A stretch of DNA of 64,000 bases from Dillenia suffruticosa. Lineage: Eukaryota; Streptophyta; Magnoliopsida; Dilleniales; Dilleniaceae. Shown in pieces: positions 1 to 11,200 of this stretch. The notes beneath the pieces are model-generated. The model made no database searches. It was given only the letters and a program-made list of their open reading frames with translations, and was not told the origin of the DNA. The stretch covers positions 4,763,609-4,827,608 of the forward strand of contig JAVTVX010000009.1 of NCBI GenBank assembly GCA_033439265.1, written 5' to 3'. Position 1 is the stretch's first letter. Every line of letters begins with the position of its first letter. The translations under genes and the position numbers were made by a program.

Positions 1-1366
1 ACTATCGATATCCATGGTGTCAATTCTGTTCTGGCCAGCCCGCTTACGAAGCATGAATACATTGAAGTAGTAACTAACAATCTCCATTTTGGCTCGGAAA
101 GGGAAGACCTCAGAGAGATTGTCCCAAAAATTCCTACCCAATGATGCAGGATTAGAGAAGACAACCTCATGGAATAAATTCTCCTCCTCTTCACTCCATT
201 TCTGAGCCACTTCCTCCCCCATGTCATCAAAACCAAGATCCACAAATTTTTTGTGTCCCAGGGTCCTCCATAATTTCTCTCTTGCTTCTGCAACATGTTG
301 CCTGACACATCTTACGGACCCTGCATCAAGACAGCTACACTCTATTCTCCCATGTCCAATATCTTCACTATCCCAGACAGATGAGTCCATATTTGGCATT
401 GGAATAACACACGTCCCACTGAGCTCTTTCTCAGGATCGTTGGCAACTGTGAGACTAAAACCTGCAGCTTGTGAAGGCAGAGTGACAGGTTCACTTCCTT
501 GCAGAGAATCTGATTTGTCCTGGGCATCAGAGCCCCATTCTGGAATATCAGCTTGAAACTCAAGCCCTATAGAAACTGGTTTTCTGGAAGGATGATCCAA
601 CAAAGTCATATAAATTTCCTCCTGAAGTAGTGCCCTAATCGAACGGTCAGGCTTATAGTACTCAGCAGGAATAGATGCATGAACTGGCGGAGCATATTCA
701 TGAAGTACTTCATCGGTGAGGTTGTTTTCAGCTTCATATTCAGAAATCACAACTTTTCCTGCCAAAACAACATCAACCAAATTGATTTTTGAAAAGGAAA
801 ACCTATAAAATGCAATCAAAATGAAGTTACATTCAAATAGCTAATAAGAACTTGTTACAAAGTACAACCTTGTATCACTCCAAAACAATGATTGGTCTAG
901 CACATCCAATCAATCAAATACAGTGAATGTTTACACCCACATAAAGCAGTTCAAAATTGATTCACTGTGTGCTCCTAGCTCATTCTTTACATGAAACTGT
1001 TTCGTTGTACATCTTTCGACAAAGTGGAAAGTGTAGTTAAGAGAAGTTCAACCTAGTACAAGTTTCAAAGTAGTTAAGAGAAGTTCAACCTAGTACAAGT
1101 TTCAAAGTGGTTGAAGAATAACAAACATGACAAGGTTTAAATCAGACTAAAATTCCTTGCCAAGTGACTACTGTAAAGAAGCATCTCCTGTAGGTTTCTG
1201 AATTTTCACTACCAAAAACACTCTCACCTGAAGTGTGATATTTCCCAAATTCTGAAGGAACAATTTCAAGATATGCAGGTAGGTGACTGATATGCTCCAT
1301 CTGCTTTGGGTGTTTGGAAGAGATCTCATATGATTCCCCATCCTCGAAAGGTCGCTTTTGTACCAT
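1..1366 (-). CDS. ELM2/SANT (Myb-like) domain protein, 5' part; continues past left edge
   Basis: Two coding exons lie in the window: 1228..1366 (ATG at 1366, context ending MVQKRPF) and 1..758. The intron 759..1227 is GT-AG and the phase joins exactly (Gly split G|GA). Together they give the first 299 residues; the frame is open to base 1, so the C-terminus is outside. The second exon carries an ELM2-like segment (IGLEFQADIPEW) followed, after an acidic/serine-rich linker, by a SANT/Myb-like region (WSEEEENLFHEVV ... NFWDNL ... EIVSYYFNVFMLRKRA). Plant members of this family are nuclear proteins thought to act with histone-modifying complexes; that role is family knowledge, not shown here. 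A 5'-UTR exon is predicted upstream (2494 to about 3150). An extra small coding exon inside the intron cannot be excluded, but none is needed for phase. Confidence 0.85.
1034..1107. repeat. Perfect 37-bp tandem duplication in intron
   Basis: A 37-bp unit starting tagttaagagaagttcaacc occurs at 1034..1070 and again at 1071..1107 without mismatch, inside the intron of the ELM2/SANT gene. It is a recent local duplication with no visible coding content. Confidence 0.9.
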
Positions 1367-2493
1367 CTTTAACTACATAATAAATGAGAATTGATATCAG
1401 GATATGTAACCTTAAATCATATTTGCGACCATTACCAGCCATGCAGCAAATAGTTACACTTCAACAAACAAACCATAATTGCTAGACTTAATTTCAAACT
1501 CTATACTTAAAGAATGTGAAAATAACAATTGAATATGCATTCATAAAAGCATAACTCCCCATGCTAATGTTCCATGGAAAACATTGAAGTTTACAATTAG
1601 GACTAGACCTTAGGAATATGAAGGATACCAAACAGAGAGCCACTGGCACCTAGTACCAACTTAGCAAAGGAACCAACTTAAATTTCATGGTCCAGGGAGT
1701 CAATATATGCTAGGCCATCCTGAGCAAGTAGATAGTAGATAAACAAACAAACAAAGGTTATGAGAATAATTAAATATAGGGGAAGATCTTAAAAGTGTAC
1801 ATCTATACACACACATACACACATATATACACAGGTTATGAGAACTGAAACCATTTCTAAAGAACAGTGTAAGTTAAGAAATCATCACTTCAATTTCTCG
1901 GGTGTGATCTTTTAAGTCAACTCATGCATGGAACAACAAATACTAGATGCTTCTATAAGAAAGCAAAGATACAGGCAGAAGTATTCAAGACGCAATGAAC
2001 AATTTCTATGCTAAATCAGGCAATCTCAAAAACCCAATCTTTTTAGAGACTCTATCTAAGAAATAAGCATACAACCATTTTACCTTAGGATGACCCAAAA
2101 TGCACGGTTTTTCTTAAGAACGTTTTATTTTAGCTATGTAATGTAATTACGTAATAAAGCAAACAAGTGAAGAAATGCAAGTCATAACCATTACAAGCAA
2201 TACACTCAGGACACTCTCCATGTAGAAAACACTAAGTTGAATAAAATGAATGCCAAATTTGATAGTAAAAATAGGTAAGTAAATAAATTGCCCCCTTTTA
2301 GCTAACGAGATACCCATTTCAAATTATGAATAGTGAGCGGGAAAACATTATAAATGCTCATCCTAGTCTATCTGAATACTGTCCAGGCATAAAACTCAAC
2401 AAAAGAATAAAATATAAACATAAATAAATAAATAAATAAATATAATACAAAATTTCAAAAATTTAAATTTTTTCAGGAAAAAAAATGGTTTAC
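1367..2493 (-). other. Predicted 5'-UTR intron of the ELM2/SANT gene
   Basis: This AT-rich non-coding stretch separates the first coding exon from a predicted 5'-UTR exon. The donor reads CAAGAG|GTAAACC on the minus strand with GT at 2492-2493. The acceptor just upstream of the ATG at 1366 was not pinned down. It contains (CA)/(TA) short repeats near 1804-1835 and an AAAT run near 2422-2440. No other gene was seen. Confidence 0.5.
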
Positions 2494-3180
2494 CTCTTGA
2501 ATTTGCCGAAACTGACACTCGAAGAGAAGAAATGACAACAGGAACGAATGAATAATTTAAACCTTTTTTTGAAACCCTAAATCTAGGAACCCAGAATTAC
2601 GAACAAAATGGATATATACAAAACCCTAAAGACCAAAACGACAAGTTCTCAACGTTAATCGACTTTCTCCCGACCCAATTTATGGATTAAATGAAAAGCC
2701 CCAAACATCACCAACAAATCAAACCCTAGAAATTTTCTTTAACAAATTCACCAAATTGAAACACGATCCGAACAAATCTACAACGATCAGAAAAAAAATC
2801 CCAAATGGATCTGATAATTAAACAAAGTTTTACAAATCAAAAAACAAAACGAAACCTAAATCCCCAAAATTTCGACAGAAAATCGACGAAATCAGAATCG
2901 AAATCAACGGATCCAAAGACAAAATCGATAAATCTGACAAAAGAGTACGCAGATCTGAAACCGAAGATCGAAGATCAAAACCTTCAGGAAACCCTAACCC
3001 TAGAAATCGATTTACAGAACGGCGAAATATGAAACTTAGATCAATCGATAGAAGACAGAGAGGAGAAGGCGAATCGAAGACCGATTCGAAGGATTGATGA
3101 AGAAAAGGAGATCGAATCGAGGTGAGAAGAAGAAAGAGTAATGGGGGAGATGAAGAAAGACGAAAAAGGGGAAAACTAGG
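2494..3180 (-). promoter_or_regulatory. 5'-UTR exon and promoter region of ELM2/SANT gene, with telo-boxes
   Basis: The donor at 2493/2494 implies a leader exon extending to roughly 3050-3180, where the plus strand is GA-rich (a CT-rich leader on the transcript). Four telo-box motifs (AAACCCTA) lie on the plus strand at 2572-2580, 2621-2629, 2721-2728 and 2989-3003, the last as AAACCCTAACCCTA. Telo-boxes are known to cluster near the 5' ends of plant housekeeping genes. No clear TATA box was seen. The transcription start is inferred only. Confidence 0.5.
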
Positions 3181-4712
3181 GTAGGCCGAGCTTTGTAACA
3201 GGCGGGTCCGGAGATAGCAACCCGGTTGTCGAAATTACGAAAATGGGCTTCGATTTTGATTTAATTATGAAGCTGTCCCTCTTCTTTTGTTTCTTTTTGG
3301 CAATTTGCCCCATTTGGTTGGCCACACACGTGGCGCGATACACACGTGTGGTTGGTCACGGTGCATGTTTATGGCATGGAAATTAACGTCGTATCTGGGT
3401 GACACGTTCGCATTTACTACTAATTTTCTTTTATTTTTTCTTAAAAAAAATATTACTCCCTCGTTACCATTTTATTTATCTCCTTAATTTTTTTTACACA
3501 GATTAAGAAATACAATAAATAATATATCATATCATTCAAATTTATAATATTATTAGCATATAATCATTCAAAAAAAATTCTCGCCAATTAGTTATTATCT
3601 TAAAAAATATTAACAAATTAACAAAAATAAATGAATTAGAATTATCATTTCTCACTGTGACACATTAAAAATTTAATATTTTAAGACATCCAAAATATTA
3701 AGTGAATAAATATTTTATAATATTCATAAAAGAATAGTGAATAAACAAAATAGGACAGACATAGTGTTAAAGTTGGCTTAGTTCGCATTGAAAAATCAGA
3801 ATTGAATTTGGAATAAAAAAAATATTGGAATGAATTTCAGAAACTCATATCTACATTTAGATCTCAAAAACACTATAATTTGGGAGTTTTATTTATAAAT
3901 CATATTTTCATTCCATTAATTCAAATAAATTATAAATCTGATTTTTTATTTATAAAATTTTGTTTATATTGGGATTTACAATTGTGTGTTCTAATAATTT
4001 AGTCAAAAAAATATTTTAAATTCGACATATCTTTAAAATTATTTTCAGAGCTTTAACCATCACAATATCAATTAAAATGATAGGCCATGTTGCTTTTTAA
4101 TTTCATAAAGATTATAATTAAAATGGTAACGAAAGTACTCTTGGATCTAGAATTAAAATATTATATCTAATTCATTCAAATAACGATAGTAGCGGATAAA
4201 ATATATTCAAATGAAAAACAACGCATAAATATGATTTTAAAAATAAATCTTATTATTAATCTCAAGTTTATGATAAATCTTTCTAATAAACATCTCACTT
4301 CTAGATCTTCTTTTCTAATCCGTAATTCAAACTCTTGTATGTTCTCTTCGTGGGCACAATAGAAATTAATACATCATTCAGAATTTTACCGCACCTAGAG
4401 AGAGAAATTAAAATTAAATAAATATCTATAATAGATAGTTACTTAGGATTTACTAATTTCAAAATTTTCAACCCTATAATAATTTTTTCTAAAATTATGA
4501 ATTAAACGTATAACTAATGTCCCTTTATATTATTTTTCATTTCAAATTAATATAATATCAATATAAATTTATACCGGTAGATAATGAATATCAATTGAGT
4601 TTTTAGGATAAAAGAAAAGATCCAAAACATATTTATTTTGGTTCTATAATAATTATAAGCCCAATTGCCCAATAAACTAATTATTCCAATAAGAATTAGG
4701 TGTTGAATGCTA

Positions 4713-4758
<46 letters not shown>

Positions 4759-4860
4759 TGACGAAGTAACCTTTATATTTGAAACCATAAATAGGAGGAC
4801 GTACATCTTTTGAATATGTCAAAAGTTATTATTCCAAGTTCAAATGCAAATTAACCTGTA
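3181..4860. other. AT-rich intergenic region with foldback repeat and (GA)n
   Basis: No gene is recognisable. An imperfect inverted repeat lies at about 3789-3831 and 3909-3948 (aaaaatcaga...ggaatg against its complement), resembling a small MITE. A (GA)n microsatellite of about 40 bp occupies 4717-4756. Confidence 0.55.
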
Positions 4861-4910
4861 TACTTTACAATGTGACCCTTCAAAACATGTTTATTTCGTA
4901 TGTAACAGGC

Positions 4911-5424
4911 TTGGACCTTGCAAAGGGAGCTGAAGCAAAGCAACTCAATTGATGTAAACCTTCTTGCCTCATAAACTGCCCCGGCATCAAATTCTCCTGC
5001 CAGTCAAAAGAGGGACGAGGTTGAACAAACTAAGAAATCTAAAGCAAGATGGAAAAGAGGAAGCTGGACAGAAAATGCTCGTCACGGTAAATGAGGCATC
5101 AAAGGAACAGAAATGCTCGGCACTAGATAGAAAGAAAGCAAGCTTAAGGAAACAAATTGGAGCACAATCAGGCGCCTTGATCAGGCTCGTGGCAACATGC
5201 ATGCAACGGCTGAAGAACATAGATCAATCTTGTGGGAGAGAGTTTTAAACAACACTATTGCACATGCATGCGGATTGCAGAACTACAGAAATTTTTGGAT
5301 TAAGTTATGCCTCAGTGCTTCTATCATACCATCACCCGTGTGCTCACTCTTTACCATTACTCAGGAACAAATTGATGAAGCAAAAGGACAGTATAGGAAG
5401 AAAGTTACGATTCTAAGTTCTTAA
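4911..5424 (+). pseudogene. Unidentified coiled-coil-like gene fragment
   Basis: Plus-strand reading frames here give short, charged, helix-forming peptides (MHATAEEHRSILWERVL; EQIDEAKGQYRKKV). Plausible splice acceptors occur before them (gtaacag near 4909, ttactcag near 5363), interrupted by stops and frame changes. This looks like remnants of exons from a coiled-coil protein rather than random sequence, but I could not assign a family. It lies just downstream of, and opposite to, the LRR gene, and could instead be part of that gene's 3' region. Confidence 0.25.
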
Positions 5425-5630
5425 GAAATGGCTCGTTGACTTAATTTGAACAAGGATGGTCATCATCAGGACAATCATAGATCGACACCCTCATCAAGGC
5501 CTTTGGAGTTATGTATAGGAAGAAAGTTACAATTCAAAGTTCTTAAGAAATGGCTCAGACTTACTTTGAACAAGGATGGTCGTAATCAGGACTATCATAG
5601 ATCGACACCCTCATCAAGGCCTTTGGAGTT
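5392..5630. repeat. Tandem duplication of about 120 bp covering the LRR gene's stop codon
   Basis: Copy A at 5392..5510 and copy B at 5514..5630 are about 90% identical, with offset 122-120 after a small gap. Copy B contains the last codons and the stop codon of the LRR gene (stop at 5595-5597) plus its 3' flank. Copy A is a duplicate of the same terminal piece lying downstream in the 3' UTR. Confidence 0.85.
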
Positions 5631-8239
5631 TATCATCACATTAGAATCGATTTGTTTGTCAAATTTCTTCCTTCTTCGAGCTTCAAATTCTTGAAATCCT
5701 TCCATCTGAAAGTATTCAGATGTCGTGAGGTTAGAGTAAGCAAGTGGATTTTCATGTTTATGAAGCAACCTAGAACACCAAAAAAATATAAAGCTAAAAG
5801 TCGCAACTTGCCTGTTGAAATTGTTCCATTGTAATAGGATTGTTATGCAAGGAAATACTCTGAAGAGCTTTGCAGTCTTTTAGTAGGTTCTCTGGAATCT
5901 GTCCAGTGAGAGATCATGATTTTCAATTAAAGGATTAACGCAACTCCAATGGGCGGTCAAATGTAAAAATGAAAGAATATGTATGCTGCAAAAGATGGTA
6001 TGTGAGAATGTTCCCAACAATGATGCAATCACTTAAGCTTTCAACACCAGGTCTTTCACATGAACCATGATCAACTCAATGCAAAAGGAGGAGCTGTAGA
6101 ACTGGATATGATAAATTCTCCCAAGAATGATCAGTAAAGAAAAATACTATGCATGTTTAAAACCATTTAATGCCAGTCCCATGTGACCCAAAAATATAAA
6201 ATGGTTAACAAATAATCATCAATGGCTTTCACCTTCTTCAAACAAAAAGTGGACATTGCTCTTCAAGAAATCTAAATTTGACCTTAAAAGGGAACTATGA
6301 TTTGCCAGTCTGCCACAAAAATCATTTGGCAATCAAGCAAAATTGGTCCATGAGTTAGTAGACTTCATTACGAAACTTCCAGTCTTGGGATATGATTAGT
6401 AGGACATTTTCTGTCCTTCAGAACTCCAGACAAGCAGATAAGAAAATAGAAAAGATATAGTAACAAAATCAAGTCCATATATGATGATGACAGAAGACTC
6501 GTATAGATGGAAGGGAATTTCTTATCTTCAGAATAAGCAGTGAGGCATGTAATTTGGGGTGCCAAAGGCACATCTAAAGAGAAGTGAGGTTCGTTGAGAG
6601 ATAAATTGTCTCAACTTAGATCAAATTTGACATTCATTTTCCACAGTTTGACAAAGTTTTATCCTGTAGATCCTAATAAATTACCCGAGGAAAGATTACC
6701 CCATAAGATGGGTGGCCCATACAGTCCCTACTCATAATAACACAAAACAAATGGCAAGTGTTTTTGAAAAAATAACAAAACAGTGGGAAGGGCCGGCCAG
6801 ATAATTTCTCAATACTGAAGATTCTAAAGCAAGATGATGCCAAAACAGGGGGAAAACCCCAAAACTTATGAAAAGCATTAAAATTGGATGAGGCAAATGC
6901 TATTAAGCCCTTAGATACAAAGACGAATTGAAAAAGAAACACAGAAGCATTTGTTACAAGTAAGTTCGGTGGCCAGACTTTCAAATGCAAATATAAGACG
7001 ACAAATAGTAAGCTGTACCTGCTTTATATTATTATTGTCTAAGCTTAGTGACTTCAGGTGAATGAGGCTGCAAACGGATGAGGGAAGCTCATCAATCAAA
7101 TTGTCTGCAAAAGTTACACTAGCATCACAAATGTGAATGAGAACAAAAAGTAACATAAGCACAGAGCAAGTAAGCAATTCTAGAAATGAAAAACAAATGA
7201 TTTTGATCAGATATCCAACAATCAACATCAATTACAAAAGAGATGGAATTCAGGAACCGCATTTTTGAGACCAAGCACAAGAACAGTCTTACTGTTTGCT
7301 TGTGGGACTAAAATTAGGAGACCTGGCACAATTCTACAGCTTTTTACTGAAGAAAAAGAAACTCATTATTGAAAGGTCATCCAAGCATAACCTTGGGAGC
7401 TATGGAGAAATATTAAACATGAAGTGACTTAAAAGCTATCTTCATAACATGATTTTACAAAACGAATAGATTTTAATAGTACCATTGGCTTGCAATTCTT
7501 CCATAGAGAAGCAACTCCCGATCGACTCAGGAAGAGACTTTAGCTTGTTGCTTGACACATTTAACAGCACCAACTGCATTGGGAAATATAGCAAAATTTT
7601 CCAGGTTATTGGCAGCAATTTACCAAAACATGACACAGGCTCCTGCATCATATTCTAGTATAAAGATCAAACACTATCCTGACAATTAACATCCACAAGA
7701 ATTACAAGGCATGTAGAAGTCTTCTCACAAAAGAATCTAAACTATTTACAACCATAACAAAAAAAAAAGACATGGGATATTGATAGGTTTATATTTTTGC
7801 ACTTGTTTTCACCTCACCTTGCACATAAACTCACATATTTTCTCATATTTATAACTCCATAATCCCCATTTTGTTAATATTCTCCTCAGAGTTATACATA
7901 GATTAAGGATTGAAGAAATGAAGGATGTTGGCCCAAAAATGGGATTAAGAATCAAGTCCTTGAAGAAAAAAGGAAATCACCGCTGCTTCCTGAAGAAGCA
8001 GCCACAGGCCTTGAAGAAGCAGTACTAGAATGAAGAGAAAGCAGCAGTACAGCAACAGATTGTACTGTGGCTTCCAGAAGCAGCAGCAGAATAAAGAGAA
8101 GAATGCCAATTCAAACTTCTTTAAATCTGTCTCTAATGTCTCTTTTCTAAAGGGGCATTTTTCAACTTTTGAGGAGTGTGTAAAAGATTTTTTTGGGCAA
8201 CAACTAAGGACATTGAATTCCTCTTAGGTTTACTTTAGA

Positions 8240-8271
<32 letters not shown>

Positions 8272-11200
8272 CATACTCTCCTTTTCACTTTCCCTCCACA
8301 TCCGAATGAGAGCAAGAGCTTGAAGCTTGAATCCATCTTGGAAGGGGGAGAATCTGAAGAAATCTGAAGCCTAGATCAACATACTTCAAGAGAAGACTTG
8401 GGTTTGGTGTATTTTTTTCATATTTCTCTAGATCCTTCCAAGATCTATCACTTTCTTTTGTTGCTAAACATTTGTATCTTTAATTTTTAATGTTATTAAG
8501 AGGTATGTCAACACGTTTGTGTGTGATTTCTTTGTTTCTAAGAGTAAGTGATTTCTTTGTTTCTAGGTTTTTGAATATAGTCACTAAATAACCTATAGTT
8601 GCTCTCTGAACTTAATTAATTGGTGATTTCCTGCTAAGATTAATCAATTATTTTAGGTTTAATCCTTGTAAATTATTGATCATCATTTGCTTGTCTAAGG
8701 CATTGAGTGTAATGAAAAGTGGAAGCTTGATACTAGTTCCTTGGGATCATTGACCTAGAGTTTAGTCCTGTGGCACAAAAAAGACACTCCCTTTGTGACT
8801 TGTAATAGGTTTTCATGAAGTTTAATGGGTTTGTGTTAATACTTATGATTACAAAAGTAGACCAAGGCTTAATATGAGCACCAGAGTTGTATCTCGAAAG
8901 AGAACATCTCACAGAAAATCTAGTCATTAATGCTAGGAGGAAATGAAAATCAACCAATTCATTGAGGTAAACCATAGGCACTTAGTTAATGAAGTTCAAA
9001 CCATTGTGTATACTTTTCGCAGATGATAGTGCTAGTTGATGGAACTAAGGAGAGTGTTAATACTAAATTAGAGTTATGGAGACTCACACTGGAATCTAGA
9101 GGGTTTAAATTGAGTAGATCAAAAATCGAGTATACGATATGTATACCGACAGTTATAAGAATGATGAAGAAACGATTAGATTAGAGGGGTAAGATGTACC
9201 CAAAAATGAATAATTTAAATATTTAGGTTCCATCATTCAATATGATGGCAATATAGATGGAGATATAAATCATAGGATTCAAGCGGGTTGGAAAAAATGG
9301 AGAAGAGCATTCAGAATTCTTTATAATCGCACGATACCATTACATTTGAAGGGAAAATTCTATAGAATTGCAGTTTGACCTACACTATTATATGGTATTT
9401 ATTAAATAACAACAAAAACAAGAGATGGCTGTAGCAGAAATAAGGATGCTTAGGTGGATGTGTGAAAAAACTAGAAGAGATAGAATTAGAAATGAAGAGA
9501 TTCGTAACAAGTTGAGAGTATGTTCAATTGTAGATAAGATGTAAGAGTGTCGTCTGAGGTGGTTCGGGCATGTGGAAAGAAAACCCAAAGATGAACCGGT
9601 TCGGAGAACCGAGAACTTAAATATAGGAGATCTAGTAAAACGTAGAGGTAGACCGCTGAAAACTTGAATGCAAGTTATCCGTAAAGACATAGAAATTAAG
9701 GGTTTAGAAGAGAAAATGGTTTTGGATAGGAATGGATGGCATAGAAGAATCCGCACAAATTAAACCAATATATTTTAGATATTTATCTATTGTTTTATTT
9801 ATTTATTTTTATTTTTATTTTTATTTTTATTTTCTTTTTATTTTTTATATATATTTTTTATTTTATTTTTCTTTTCTCTATCTTTTTCAAATTTGTCTCT
9901 CAAATGGTCGATTCCAAATATTGGGATTAAGGATCAGTTTTTTATTGTTGTTGTTGTTGTATTTCATTTGCATTAACTTTTAATAATGCACTTAGCTTCA
10001 TCACTTTTTACTCAATGAATTGTCTAATAAACAAAATCTCACTCTCAGTAATTGATACATTTCATTCTGGTGCGAATAATACTCTTGTTGGCACGTGTAC
10101 TTCAAACTCTGACCCTTATAATTGCAGTAAAGAGCTCAAAGTGAGGGAACATTAATAAGTATGCTTTTTTTTTTAGAGGATACACTTTTTGGAAGGAGGG
10201 AGGATATAATGGAAACCGAGATATGGCAAGGCCACAACCAAGAGATGAAAATAAATGTGATATCTGACATGATGGTTTTAGATAAACCTTGATCATCAAA
10301 TTTCAAGGAAAATCATTTCATTACTTGAATTCAATCATTTTATTACTTGAATTCCAAGTCCTCAACGCAAACATAAACATAAACATAAAAGTGATGATGG
10401 ATAATTTCCAAGGCATAAAAGAAAATATTTGAGTTCTACTGGGTGTCATTACTCACATTGCGCAAGCTCCCAATAGTGTCTGGCAAGCAAGTTAATAAAT
10501 TCCCTGAAATGGATAGCCGCTCAAGCCTCACCAACTGACCCACTAAGCAAACAAAATATGCCCATTTAAACAAGTTGGTGAGTTTTGCTTGAAAATAGAC
10601 CTAATATTTGCAAAAAAGGGAAAAAGTAATCAAAGCAATAAACTACTTTGACAATGAAAATTTCTTACTTATTTAGAAAAGAAAATTACATTCATCAGGC
10701 AAGGTAGTAACTCGGTTTTGATCGAGAGTTAAAGTTTTCAGAGATTGAAGTTTCCCCAAGTTTATAGGAAGGCGCTCAATAAGGTTGTGTGCCAACACCT
10801 GCAAAGACAAATCGGATTACATTAGGTGCTCAATTTTATTTATCGTACTATATCAGTCTACTAGCAAGGCCAATGGCGTTATCAAACCATCCATAAGACT
10901 GGAACATCAATAACCCCCTTACAGACTGCTATATTAAAAATCTATTTCATCATGTCAACAATATGAAAACCACTCCAGTAAAAAATAAATAAATAAATAA
11001 AATTCTGCAACATCATCACTCTAATCGTTGTCCTTCCCCCTCTACTGTTTCTTTACAGTGAAAAGGCTTTCTTTGACAGAGAGTTGGACTCTGATATTAA
11101 CACGCATGCCACATGGGCATTAACAACTATTATCAATTATAATGCAAGATGTTCCTACAAGCAGCCTAAGCATAAGAACAAACATGTTTATTAGAGTCAA

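Noticed and set aside
9388..9756. Minus-strand 122-aa ORF
   Set aside because: Antisense of the RTE LINE. The similar ORF at 34794-35147 is the antisense of the second copy, which explains why they look like a protein family.
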